NCBI RefSeq assembly: GCF_023276405.1 | Contig: NZ_JALRMO010000001.1 | Location: 5,577,001-5,641,000, forward strand | DNA: 64,000 nucleotides | Origin: Paenibacillus hamazuiensis | GTDB lineage: Bacteria; Bacillota; Bacilli; Paenibacillales; NBRC-103111 | Reading direction: 5' to 3' | Shown here: in pieces, positions 17,968-26,044 of the stretch | Layout: every line of letters starts with the position of its first letter | Numbering within the stretch: position 1 is the stretch's first letter | Notes under the pieces: model-generated | Database searches by the model: none | What the model saw: the letters and a program-made list of their open reading frames with translations, nothing else | Told to the model about the DNA's origin: nothing | Program-made: the position numbers and the translations under genes

Positions 17968-18846
17968 TTATCCGAGCTGATTCGTCGTCCTCGCCAAATC
18001 GGTTACATACTGCTGTGCCATGTACAGCGCGTTCCACAAATAAATAAGCAGCGGCATAAATGCGATCGCATAAGCGATATGGCCAAAAAATTTACGGCGG
18101 CGCCGGCGGTTTTCCCGCAGCAAATTCGTGTAGCTTTCCTCGCGCGCTTCGACCAGGGCGGCCGCATCGTCCGATTCGGTCAGCTCCAGGTCGGCCAGCA
18201 GCTTGCAGAGCTCGTGCGCCTCCTTTGTACCGATCTCGTCGGCCATCGCCTGCATCGCCGGCTGCAGCCCTTCGTCAAAGCGGCGCAGCCCGCAGTTGAT
18301 CGCTGGTTTGATGCGCACCGTATAGTCGCGCAGCTTCGTCAGCATCGACAGCAAATTCAGCTTGCGCTGTCTCTGCTCTTTCATCTCATCGACGATCATG
18401 TTGTACACCATGAACAGCTCGCGGTTTTTTTCGCCGTCGTAAATTTCCTTCCATTTGCCCGCAAAATAGGTGATGACCGACGATTTCGTGTTGGTCAGCA
18501 GCAGAAACAGGACGGGTCCACCCGCTTTGAGCAAAATGATCGGAATGACGGGCTCCCCCATTTGCCATAAATCAATCGCATTGTTAACGATCCATACGGC
18601 TGCGATGCCGTAACGGATGAGCTGGTAACGGTATGCGGACAGCTTGAGCGGATAGCCGGAATCTTCAAACATCGCATCCACCCTCGGCGAAACGAGCCAT
18701 TTTTTCAGGCTCATGTTTTGCAATCTCGCCCATCTCGCCTTCGGCCGCGATTTTTTTCCGCTCCGGTAAACGAGCAGCGCCGCCAAAAAATAAAACAAAC
18801 AAACGGTAAAACCGGTAAGCAGCTCGCCGAGCTTATACGGATCCAA
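17968..18846 (-). CDS. tadC: Tad secretion inner-membrane protein TadC-like
   Basis: The 292-aa protein has an N-terminal helix, a central pair of hydrophobic segments (about 80-120) and a C-terminal helix (about 255-275) around a cytoplasmic type-II-secretion-F-like helical domain. This matches TadC, one of the two platform proteins that couple the ATPase to the pilus. It starts at TTG 18846 with GAGGGGGG about eight bases upstream and follows tadB by 26 bases. The family call rests on topology and position next to tadB and cpaF. Confidence 0.72.
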   Translation of the reverse strand: MDPYKLGELLTGFTVCLFYFLAALLVYRSGKKSRPKARWARLQNMSLKKWLVSPRVDAMFEDSGYPLKLSAYRYQLIRYGIAAVWIVNNAIDLWQMGEPVIPIILLKAGGPVLFLLLTNTKSSVITYFAGKWKEIYDGEKNRELFMVYNMIVDEMKEQRQRKLNLLSMLTKLRDYTVRIKPAINCGLRRFDEGLQPAMQAMADEIGTKEAHELCKLLADLELTESDDAAALVEAREESYTNLLRENRRRRRKFFGHIAYAIAFMPLLIYLWNALYMAQQYVTDLARTTNQLG

Positions 18847-18872
18847 CCCGGAAGCCCCCCTCTGGCTTAAGT

Positions 18873-19865
18873 CTAGTAATCGTTCGGCGGCTTTTTAAAC
18901 CAAACCGCCATGAGCAGCGAAGCGAAAATAACGAGCAGCGTGACCGCCAGCCAATATCTTCCCGATTCCGTTTCGAACTGATAATGAAGCGTGCTTTGGA
19001 GCCCCATAAACATGACCATAAATACGATCAGAAGAGGAAATAAAATCAGATGAAGCCAGCTCAGCTGCAGCACCTCGCTGCTCGAATCGCCTTCGTCCCG
19101 CAGCACGTCGATGTTTTTGTGAATGTTTTTGTCGATGTTGCTCAAGGTGCTCTCCACGAATTCGCCGCGAACGAGTCCTTTCAAAATCGTCAGCCCCAAT
19201 TGTTTGGCAAACGAAGTATCGATGGCATAAACAAATTCCTCCACCGCCCGCTGCATTTCGGCCGGGCTTGTGTAGCTCATCTCCTCCCGCACCATGTGAA
19301 TAAAATGGTACCGGATGAGCGGCGAGCTCACCTCTTGGCTCGCCGCCCTCAGCGCACTGCGCATGTTGCCCCGGCTTACCTTGTATTTGCTCGTAAGAAT
19401 GCCGACCGCCTCGGCCAGATCGTACCCTCCCTGGATTTGAATTTTGCGCAGCTTCAGGCGGTACCCGGCCCAAAGGCAGAAGACGGAAAACACGGCCATA
19501 AACGCACTGAAACGCAAGCTTCCCGAGGCGAAAAAGGCAAGCAAAAACGCTGTCGCCACTAGCGAGAAAGCCATGAACAGGAAGCTCTGCACGGAACCTG
19601 CGGCGTACTTGTCCCCCTGCGTCGTCCTGAGCATGAGCTCGAGCTCGCGCTCCGCTTTCGCAAACCAGGCTGCGGCCGAACCGCGGGCGCCGGCATTCTG
19701 CCGTTTCCGCTCGAGCAAATGCTTCATCCGGGCCCTGTGGCGGCGGTCGGTACCAAGCCGGGTTTTCAGTCGGTGCAGCAGGGGCCGAGCCGCCAGAAAC
19801 ATGCCCCGGCACGTCAGCAGCGCCGCTGCAAGAAGTATCGCGTACTGCGTGATGATGAACAGCAA
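18873..19865 (-). CDS. tadB: Tad secretion inner-membrane protein TadB-like
   Basis: The 330-aa protein has an N-terminal helix, two helices around 95-140, and two C-terminal helices. Between them is a T2SS-F-type domain with EAVGILTSKYKVSRGNM and LDKN-like segments (SNIDKNIHKNID). It should form the membrane platform together with TadC. Translation starts at TTG 19865 with GGAGGGAGGG seven bases upstream. It is separated from cpaF by 229 bp, the only sizeable gap in the cluster. Confidence 0.75.
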   Translation of the reverse strand: MLFIITQYAILLAAALLTCRGMFLAARPLLHRLKTRLGTDRRHRARMKHLLERKRQNAGARGSAAAWFAKAERELELMLRTTQGDKYAAGSVQSFLFMAFSLVATAFLLAFFASGSLRFSAFMAVFSVFCLWAGYRLKLRKIQIQGGYDLAEAVGILTSKYKVSRGNMRSALRAASQEVSSPLIRYHFIHMVREEMSYTSPAEMQRAVEEFVYAIDTSFAKQLGLTILKGLVRGEFVESTLSNIDKNIHKNIDVLRDEGDSSSEVLQLSWLHLILFPLLIVFMVMFMGLQSTLHYQFETESGRYWLAVTLLVIFASLLMAVWFKKPPNDY

Positions 19866-19915
19866 CCGTCAGCCCTCCCTCCGATTGCCCAATGTCATGT
19901 CGTCACTTTAAACGG

Positions 19916-20090
19916 GACCTTAGCGGAACTATCGTTCGCTAAACCGGTCAATTTCGGGTATTTTCGAAAATTAGCGGAACTCAAGTGATCTATTTGTCTG
20001 TTCGTTCCGTACGCATGCCATTTCCAACCGGTTTAACGCATCTCAGTTCCTCTATTTTTCCGATGTGCCCATTTTTCCGAGGATAGAGAA
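19916..20090. repeat. Intergenic element with inverted and direct AGTTCCGCTAA-type repeats
   Basis: The gap between cpaF and tadB contains TTAGCGGAAC paired with GTTCGCTAA as an imperfect hairpin, a second TTAGCGGAACT, and two CGGAAAAAT copies. No ORF or standard promoter was seen. It resembles the dispersed intergenic repeats I associate with Paenibacillus genomes, but I cannot check copy number here. Confidence 0.45.
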
Positions 20091-20094
20091 CGTG

Positions 20095-21795
20095 TTATCC
20101 GCTCCCCTGTTCCGCCCGTTCCGGCCGCATCAGCCGTTCGAGACGCTCCAGCGACCGGGCGATCCGGTACTGCGGATCGGCCTCCGCGGGATTGTACACG
20201 ATCACGCCTTCCTCCGGCGGAATCGGCGACATCGCCTCAAGCCGCTCCAGCGTGCTGACGGCGATATCGGCCCAATAGCGGTCGATGTCGCGCATCTCCC
20301 GCAGCAAACCGCCGCTCAAATCGGCCCGGTAGCTCCATGTGTCCGTATCCGCGTTCCAGCGCATCAGCTCATGCGTGCTGATCTCCCCGGTCAGCCGGTT
20401 ATACCGCATTTCCCGCACGCTCTTGAACCTTTTTTTCGTCCGCGTCGCGTCCTGGCTCTGCTCGATGACGATGTCGATATTTTCCGCGACCCGTTTCTCC
20501 TCCTCTTCGAACCGGGCACCCGGGTTTTGGCTTACGATCATCCTCGCGAACTGGGACGGAATCGTCTCCGGCTTCCACGTATGAAACGTGCTGCCGAACC
20601 CTTTCATCAGCCGCTCGCAGGCAAGCATCGCGCCCTCCGCTTCGACCCGCCGCACTTCCCCGATAATCGCATAATCGACGTCAAAGCGAAGCACCTGATC
20701 CATCGCATGGTGAAACGTGCTTTCGCGGGTCACCCGCTCGATCAGCTTTTTCTCGGGAAAATCGCGGCTTGCCGCCAGCTCGTAATGCTTTTCGACGATC
20801 GCTCCGGTGTAATGGTCCGCCCGCTCCGCCAGCAGCGCCTTCAGGCTCGTGGATTTGCCGGTTCCCGGCGGGCCGACAATGATCACATTGCAATGGGTCT
20901 TCGACAGCGCCTTGATCAGCGGCACCGCCTCCTGAGGAATCGTGCGCCGCCGCTCGTCGCCCAGATCGTCCACGGTAACGCGGCCGATCAGAAACCGCCG
21001 CAGCGTCACGACATCGTGCCTCACGTCGGGACGCACGGTCAGCGTCACCCGCTCCCCGGTGTACAAATCGATCTCGAGCACCGTGTTGTACAGGTTGACG
21101 ATCGCATCCTCCTTCTGCCGCGTGAGGGAGCGAATCATTTTTTCCACCTCCTGCACGGAGGAAAAAGCGAACGGCATCCGTACATGGCGCCCGCCGGTAT
21201 GAATCCAGATCGCCGTGCCGATGATTTGCGCGGCGTAGCTGTCAGGGTATTTTTGCCAGCAGGCCAGCGCCTTGAAGCCGTATATTTCATGAAAAATCGC
21301 ATGCGTGATATTGAGATACGACCGCTGCTCCTCCCGCGCGAACAGATGCAAATCCCGGTAATGCTCGGGAAAATCGGCGTCCTGGTATCCGTGGTTATCG
21401 ACGAATGTTTGGATCTGCTCCATGATCGTCGTCACCGTCTCCGGCACGCCGATGATCGCGCGGTTTTCCAACTCCACGAACGCGTCCGCCTCGTCGACGG
21501 CGGGTTTGCCCGCATCTCCTCCCGCCATGCGCTTCTGTGCCTGAGCGCGCCGGGCAAATTCGCGGTCGCTGTTTTCTTTGAATATGCGGCAAATGTCCGC
21601 AAAGGACGGCTTCCCCGCCTCAGCGGAGACGTACCTTGCAGGAACGGCGGCAGTAGACCTTACCGCAGACGAGGCGTTTCCGGCTGCGGTAAGGTCCGCA
21701 GCGCCGGATTCGGCCATGACTTCGGCTGCCGCCCTTTCCTGCCTCATCTCCTCCTTTGTCCCATGAAACTGGGCGATATGAAATTTGCCGCTCAT
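20095..21795 (-). CDS. cpaF: Tad pilus assembly ATPase CpaF/TadA-like
   Basis: The 566-aa protein has an N-terminal helical region and a secretion ATPase core. The core shows Walker A GPPGTGKST, Walker B-like VDYAIIGEVRR and the arginine-rich segments of GspE-type ATPases. It would power pilus extension or protein export from the cytoplasmic face through TadB/TadC. The N-terminus up to about residue 130 is unusually long and low in conservation. The ATG at 21795 overlaps the cpaE stop as ATGA. The frame stays open upstream to 21927, but that part is shadow of cpaE. Confidence 0.88.
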   Translation of the reverse strand: MSGKFHIAQFHGTKEEMRQERAAAEVMAESGAADLTAAGNASSAVRSTAAVPARYVSAEAGKPSFADICRIFKENSDREFARRAQAQKRMAGGDAGKPAVDEADAFVELENRAIIGVPETVTTIMEQIQTFVDNHGYQDADFPEHYRDLHLFAREEQRSYLNITHAIFHEIYGFKALACWQKYPDSYAAQIIGTAIWIHTGGRHVRMPFAFSSVQEVEKMIRSLTRQKEDAIVNLYNTVLEIDLYTGERVTLTVRPDVRHDVVTLRRFLIGRVTVDDLGDERRRTIPQEAVPLIKALSKTHCNVIIVGPPGTGKSTSLKALLAERADHYTGAIVEKHYELAASRDFPEKKLIERVTRESTFHHAMDQVLRFDVDYAIIGEVRRVEAEGAMLACERLMKGFGSTFHTWKPETIPSQFARMIVSQNPGARFEEEEKRVAENIDIVIEQSQDATRTKKRFKSVREMRYNRLTGEISTHELMRWNADTDTWSYRADLSGGLLREMRDIDRYWADIAVSTLERLEAMSPIPPEEGVIVYNPAEADPQYRIARSLERLERLMRPERAEQGSG

Positions 21796-22982
21796 TTGAA
21801 CGCTGTTCCTCCTTCCGCACGAAGCCACCGGGGCAGACGAAGCCACGCCGCCTCCTTCCTCCTCTCCATGCTCTTGGACGAAGGCTCGCGGCGGGGCAAG
21901 CCGTAAAACTGCATGAGCGCCCGGCACGCTTTGCCGATCTCGGCTGTGTAGCCTTCATCCGCCAGCTCCAGCAGCTTTTGTTCAGCTTCGCTTCGGTAAA
22001 AATCCGGGACGTACGGCAGGCTTGCCATATACGGCAGCCCCCATTGCTTCGCAAGCTGACGCGCGTTTTCCAGCTCCGGACCGGCGAGCATTTTGTTAAA
22101 AACCAGCATGCTTTTATCCTCCGCATAATGGAATACGGGCCGCAAAATTTGCTCCCTGACCCGGCTCCACTGCTCCCCGGCCTGCCTGCTCTGGTTCAGC
22201 TGCACGAGCAGCAGATCGCTTTCATATATGCTCTGAGCGGCTAGCGCGTGGTCGAGGTATGCGCCCGCATCGATCAGCACCATATCGAACTGCTGCTTCG
22301 CTGCGGATATGAGCCAGGACACGCCTTCCGTTTGGTAGTAATACAGCTTTTTCAAATCGCGGTTTCCGGCCAAATAATGCACCTCGGGCGAAATACGCTG
22401 CATATGCCGCAGCAAATCGTCGGGGCGCAGCTGCTTTCCCTGAAGGGAACCCCAAATTTCGTCGAAGTATTTGCCGTTATAGGGAATCCCGCTGTCGCCC
22501 GGATTCCAGCCGTTCAGACCGAGAATGCCGACGCGGATGCCCGTCAGCGCGCCGAGCCGGACTCCCAGGAGCAGCAGGCTCGAAGTCAGCCCGGTTTGCG
22601 GCAGCGCGGCAACGCCGGCAATGACGCGGGAGGTGTCCGCTGTCCTGCCCAAGCAGGCGGCGGACACCTCCCGGGCCACCTGCTCCGCTGCCAGCAGCGG
22701 CGGAACAAAATCGATCCGGTGCGCCGCGCACAGGCTTTGCACCCGCATCAGCTCACGACTGTCGCTGCGATTGCTCAGCAAGTAGACGAGCTTCGCCCGC
22801 TCGTGCCGGCTTCGCAGCTCCATCATCGCCTGAATGTCCATTATCGCATCGCTGACGACCATCGCGTCGCCGTCCTCATAACCGGCGGTCTGCGCGGTTA
22901 CCGCCAGCACGGCGGCGAAATCGCCGCTTTTTTCCAGCATCTCCGCCAAACGCGGATCGTTCGCAAGCAGCCACAGCTTCAT
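21792..22982 (-). CDS. cpaE: CpaE/TadZ-like localisation ATPase with degenerate P-loop
   Basis: The 396-aa protein has a receiver-like N-terminal part and a MinD/ParA-like C-terminal part (GVAALPQTGLTSSLLLLG, then FDMVLIDAGAYLDHAL). The P-loop lacks the usual lysine, as known for atypical TadZ proteins that mark the pole or assembly site for Tad machines. I chose the ATG at 22982, with GAGG nine bases upstream, over the in-frame TTG at 22991, which leaves no room for a ribosome binding site. It overlaps cpaF by four bases and follows cpaB by 21. Confidence 0.83.
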   Translation of the reverse strand: MKLWLLANDPRLAEMLEKSGDFAAVLAVTAQTAGYEDGDAMVVSDAIMDIQAMMELRSRHERAKLVYLLSNRSDSRELMRVQSLCAAHRIDFVPPLLAAEQVAREVSAACLGRTADTSRVIAGVAALPQTGLTSSLLLLGVRLGALTGIRVGILGLNGWNPGDSGIPYNGKYFDEIWGSLQGKQLRPDDLLRHMQRISPEVHYLAGNRDLKKLYYYQTEGVSWLISAAKQQFDMVLIDAGAYLDHALAAQSIYESDLLLVQLNQSRQAGEQWSRVREQILRPVFHYAEDKSMLVFNKMLAGPELENARQLAKQWGLPYMASLPYVPDFYRSEAEQKLLELADEGYTAEIGKACRALMQFYGLPRREPSSKSMERRKEAAWLRLPRWLRAEGGTAFK

Positions 22983-23003
22983 CCCATCCAACCTCTTTTT
23001 CCG

Positions 23004-23699
23004 TTATCGGTATACTATAAGAAAACGGTATCCCTTCATGCCGTACCGGCGAATGATCTCCTTCTGCTCGTCGGTGGCGATGACCTCGATCGAGCTGACG
23101 GCGCCGGACGGCTTTTTCCGATCCTCCGAAGGGGCGATCTCCTGATTGTTCGTTCCTTTCGCATAACTGACCGTCATGTTTTGCAGCTTGGCCTCCGCCT
23201 CCAGCGGAATGTTCGTCCGCTCCAGCTTGTCCGGAGAAACGTCGGCTCTTCCTTCCGCTTTCCCGGCATCCTCCTTGTCGATCAGCAGCAGCGAAATCCG
23301 GTCCCCGCGCAGCAGGCTGCCCGGCGGCTTGCCAAATATCCAGTCCGCCGGCAGCGGCATATTCCATTCGTCTTTGCCCGGCACCAGATGCTTCGTATTG
23401 ATCATCTCGGGAGTTAACTGCTCGCCGGCGCGAATCGATCTTGTCGTCTCTTTCCCAAGCGCCTCGGACAACCTTGTCACCGCTCCGTCCACGCGTGTTT
23501 CCTTGCGGATTTTCATCAGCTTGACATCCGTTTCCGCCAGCCTGGCGCCGCGTTCCACCGCCTTCAGCGCAACAACCGCATCCGCCGTCCCCCAATTGGG
23601 CTCGACAAACCATTTCCAGGCGGCCAACACCGCCGGACCGGACAAGCAGAGGAGCAAAATAAGCATGTAATAGGCGGCTTGTCTCAACCGGTAAACCAT
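23004..23699 (-). CDS. cpaB: CpaB/RcpC-like SAF-domain protein
   Basis: The 231-aa protein has an N-terminal membrane helix and a SAF-type domain with ALKAVERGARLAETDVKL and LGKETTRSIRAGEQLT. This is the arrangement found in CpaB/RcpC and FlgA relatives. In Tad systems such proteins act outside the membrane on the pilus path. The ATG at 23699 has GGAGG six bases upstream, and the in-frame TTG at 23717 has no ribosome binding site. It starts 33 bases after the kinase gene, linking the kinase to the Tad operon. Confidence 0.8.
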   Translation of the reverse strand: MVYRLRQAAYYMLILLLCLSGPAVLAAWKWFVEPNWGTADAVVALKAVERGARLAETDVKLMKIRKETRVDGAVTRLSEALGKETTRSIRAGEQLTPEMINTKHLVPGKDEWNMPLPADWIFGKPPGSLLRGDRISLLLIDKEDAGKAEGRADVSPDKLERTNIPLEAEAKLQNMTVSYAKGTNNQEIAPSEDRKKPSGAVSSIEVIATDEQKEIIRRYGMKGYRFLIVYR

Positions 23700-23732
23700 C
23701 TGCCTCCTCCCTCCCAAGTTCCTATTCGCTTT

Positions 23733-25370
23733 TTACGTTCGGCTTCGCACCATTTTCCCGTACAGCCGGGGAATGCCCGCCCAGCGCGGCCAGATCGGCT
23801 TTCCTCCCGAATTGGGCGTCAGCCAGAGCGCCGTCAAGGGCCGCAGGGCTGCAGCCAGCCGGCGGCTTATTTCCGGCTTGTCGTGAACAAGCTCACCCTG
23901 CCAGCAAGCCTCGACGACCGCGGCAAAATCGATCGCCGGCAGCACGCACGAAGCAGGCTCCGGCATGAGCGAAAGCCATTCGCTTCGCCCGCCGGTGCGA
24001 ACCGCTTTGTTGGCGATGTAATGCACCGGCTTCCCCGCCTCGCGCAGGCTGCGGATTTCGCTCAGCCGCAATGCGGCTTCGGGCGACTCGAGCTTGTACA
24101 CAAGCGGGTCGAACACCGCCAGCGCCGCATCCGCCTCTTCGATCAGCTCTTTGGCTTCCGGAGACAGCCAGTCCGTGCCGATGTCGGCCACGATGAACGG
24201 CTTCTTCATCCGGTAAAACAGCCGCAAACGCCGCTCCGCGCCCCACTCCGGTCGCTCTCCCGCATCAGGACGAGCCGGATACCAGGCGATGCCGTCCTCC
24301 TCCCACACCGGCCCCGCGCCTCCGTCTTCGTCGGTATAAAAGCTGTAGCCGCCAGGGGCGCGTTTCTCCCCGAACAGCTGCGCAAACAGCTCGGGCTCGC
24401 CGGCGCTCCGCTCGATTACCGCGCAGCCGCCGGTCCCCGCCGCCAGCGCCTTGGACAGCGCGACGGCGGTGAACGTCGCCCCCGCGCCTGCGTACAATGC
24501 GCCGACGACGATCAGCTTCGGCGCCGCCGCAGCCTCCGCGGGTGCGGCGCGGCTCGCCGGATCGCTTCCGCCAGGTCCCGGCCGCCAACGCTCCAGCGCC
24601 CGCTTCGCTTCGCGCGCGCTCTGAAACCGCTCGGCCGGATCCTCGCGCAGCAGCTTGTCCACGGCGGCGCACAGCGCTTCCGGCAGCGAAGGCTTCAGAT
24701 GCCTCAAGCTCTTGCGCGCCGTGTAATAGTGCTGTCCGCCGCTGAGCAGGAAGTACATCATCGCCCCAAGCGAATACAGATCCGATCGCGCATCCGTCTG
24801 CGCGCCCTTGAACTGCTCGGGAGCGGCGAAGCCGATCGTCCCGATCTGCATCGTGTCGGCGGCGGAGTCCGCCTTGTAGCTGCGGGCAATGCCGAAATCG
24901 ACCAGCTTGACGTGGCCGCTGCCGTCAATCATGACGTTGGACGGCTTCAAATCGCGATATACGATCGCTTCGCGCCGCCCTTCATGCAAGTAATGCAGCA
25001 GCTCACACAGCTGCAAAGCATAAGCGGCGACCTGCTCCGCCGGCGCTTGCCTCCCGCAGCGCTCAAACCATTCCAGCAGCGTCATGCCCTCGATATAGTC
25101 CATCACCAGGTAGCTGCATCCGTCCGCATCCGGCGGAAAAAAGTCGACAATATGCGGCAGATGAACATGATCGAGGCGGACCAGCATCTCCGCTTCGGCC
25201 TTGATGCGGCCGAGATCCCTCGCGTCATGCCGCTGCTCCTTCACGGCCCAGCGCTTGCCCTTCAGTTTCAGGTCGTCCGCCAAATATACCGTGCTCATGC
25301 CGCCGACGCCGAGCACGCGAACCATTCGATACCGCCCGGCCAGCACGGCACCCGGCTGCAATCGCGGCAT
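23733..25370 (-). CDS. Ser/Thr protein kinase fused to a ParA/CpaE-like domain
   Basis: The 545-aa protein carries a complete Hanks-type kinase domain (about 8-270): glycine loop LGVGGMSTVYLAD, lysine in WAVKEQ, catalytic YRDLKPSNVM and DFGIAR. After an Ala/Pro-rich linker comes a MinD/ParA-like domain (about 285-540) with KLIVVGALYAGAGATFTA, which lacks the P-loop lysine, and a Walker B-like FIVADIG. No membrane helix is seen, unlike PknB/PrkC kinases. Start ATG 25370 has GGGGAGGAG directly upstream. It is the first gene of the Tad operon, followed by cpaB after 33 bases. It may phosphorylate Tad components in response to a signal, which is inference. Confidence 0.87.
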   Translation of the reverse strand: MPRLQPGAVLAGRYRMVRVLGVGGMSTVYLADDLKLKGKRWAVKEQRHDARDLGRIKAEAEMLVRLDHVHLPHIVDFFPPDADGCSYLVMDYIEGMTLLEWFERCGRQAPAEQVAAYALQLCELLHYLHEGRREAIVYRDLKPSNVMIDGSGHVKLVDFGIARSYKADSAADTMQIGTIGFAAPEQFKGAQTDARSDLYSLGAMMYFLLSGGQHYYTARKSLRHLKPSLPEALCAAVDKLLREDPAERFQSAREAKRALERWRPGPGGSDPASRAAPAEAAAAPKLIVVGALYAGAGATFTAVALSKALAAGTGGCAVIERSAGEPELFAQLFGEKRAPGGYSFYTDEDGGAGPVWEEDGIAWYPARPDAGERPEWGAERRLRLFYRMKKPFIVADIGTDWLSPEAKELIEEADAALAVFDPLVYKLESPEAALRLSEIRSLREAGKPVHYIANKAVRTGGRSEWLSLMPEPASCVLPAIDFAAVVEACWQGELVHDKPEISRRLAAALRPLTALWLTPNSGGKPIWPRWAGIPRLYGKMVRSRT

Positions 25371-25414
25371 AGTCTCCTCCCCCCAATCATCGGCATCGAT
25401 ACAATTTCCCGAGC

Positions 25415-25462
25415 AAAAAACAAAAAACCGCCCAAACACGTTTATCACGTGAATGGGCGGTT
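25415..25462 (-). terminator. Strong rho-independent terminator between the 62-aa ORF and the kinase gene
   Basis: On the minus strand AACCGCCCA pairs with TGGGCGGTT, extended by an inner CACGT/ACGTG stem, and is followed by TTTTGTTTTTT. It would stop transcripts coming from the riboswitch promoter unless read through. Only about 50 bp remain before the kinase start, with at best a weak promoter (TTGTTT, 16 bp, TATCGA). Confidence 0.85.
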
Positions 25463-25516
25463 CTTCCGCTCCTGGATGTATTTGTAATATTACGCTACCA
25501 TATTTTTCAGACCGTT

Positions 25517-25705
25517 TCAACAAAAATCGTTCGACAAAACCAAACTTTGTTTCTGCAAATACGAAACCAACGTCTCAAACGATTCCCTGAGACCGAGCAG
25601 CTCCTCCCGGGATAACCGCTGCAAGCCGTAAACAAGCTCGCTGGCGACTTCCTCGCCCAGACACTCCTGAAGCTCCTGCTGCAGCTGCGCTGTGTCGTGA
25701 TTCAT
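25517..25705 (-). CDS. 62-aa protein of unknown function behind a c-di-GMP riboswitch
   Basis: The product is acidic and helical in appearance, with the core LQECLGEEVASELVYGLQRLSREELLGL. I do not recognise it. The ATG at 25705 has GGAGG nine bases upstream, and the in-frame start at 25756 lies in the riboswitch expression platform. It is the only ORF between the riboswitch and the terminator, so it is the direct target of c-di-GMP control. A small regulator or adaptor for the following kinase/Tad operon is possible. Confidence 0.72.
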   Translation of the reverse strand: MNHDTAQLQQELQECLGEEVASELVYGLQRLSREELLGLRESFETLVSYLQKQSLVLSNDFC

Positions 25706-25760
25706 CCTTAAACGCCTCCATGATTCGAATAAATGTTTTTCCCCGGCAAAAACCAAAAGA

Positions 25761-25860
25761 GAGGCGTATCCTCATCTTTCGGCAGCTGGCTGACATAGTT
25801 TTCACCGTAGTCCCTGTAGCTTTGCGCCCCAAACTTTCGTCCGGTTTGCCATTATCGAGA
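25761..25860 (-). promoter_or_regulatory. c-di-GMP-I (GEMM) riboswitch with expression platform
   Basis: Read on the minus strand, the aptamer contains GATAATGGCAAACC, CGAAAG, GGGGCGCAAAGC, a GGGACTA-like J element, ATGTCAGCCAGC and TGCCGAAAG, in the order and spacing of the GEMM-I class. GGCA at 25847-25850 can pair with TGCC near 25781-25784 as P1. Just downstream, ACGCCTC (25761-25767) is complementary to GAGGCGT covering the ribosome binding site of the 62-aa ORF, which suggests translational control. The related cGAMP subclass cannot be excluded by eye. Confidence 0.83.
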
Positions 25861-25880
25861 TAGGCCTGTTGCACTATTTT

Positions 25881-25909
25881 ATTATACCATAAGGCTTAAC
25901 TGAAATCGA
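25881..25909 (-). promoter_or_regulatory. Extended -10 promoter of the riboswitch transcript
   Basis: On the minus strand TGGTATAAT (hexamer at 25881-25886) is a perfect extended -10 element, with a weak -35 (TCGATT) 17 bases before it. Transcription would start about 20 bases upstream of the aptamer, which supports the riboswitch orientation. Confidence 0.65.
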
Positions 25910-26044
25910 GCGGCCTATTTCGCAGCGGCTTCGCCACAAATCAATTATTTATTTTTTTTTGGAACAATCTGGCGGATTTATTGTTTTTTTATTAAACTAA
26001 GTTTAAATGATCTGTTGTTATTTTTGTAAAAGGAGCCTTCGCTC

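Noticed and set aside
20065-21906. Long plus-strand ORF (613 codons) opposite cpaF
   Set aside because: The minus strand has Walker motifs and an in-operon start; the plus frame is Arg/Pro/His-rich with no domain, a typical shadow in GC-rich DNA.
23679-25487. Long plus-strand ORF (602 codons) opposite the kinase gene
   Set aside because: It is the antisense shadow of a gene with all kinase motifs and has no ribosome binding site.
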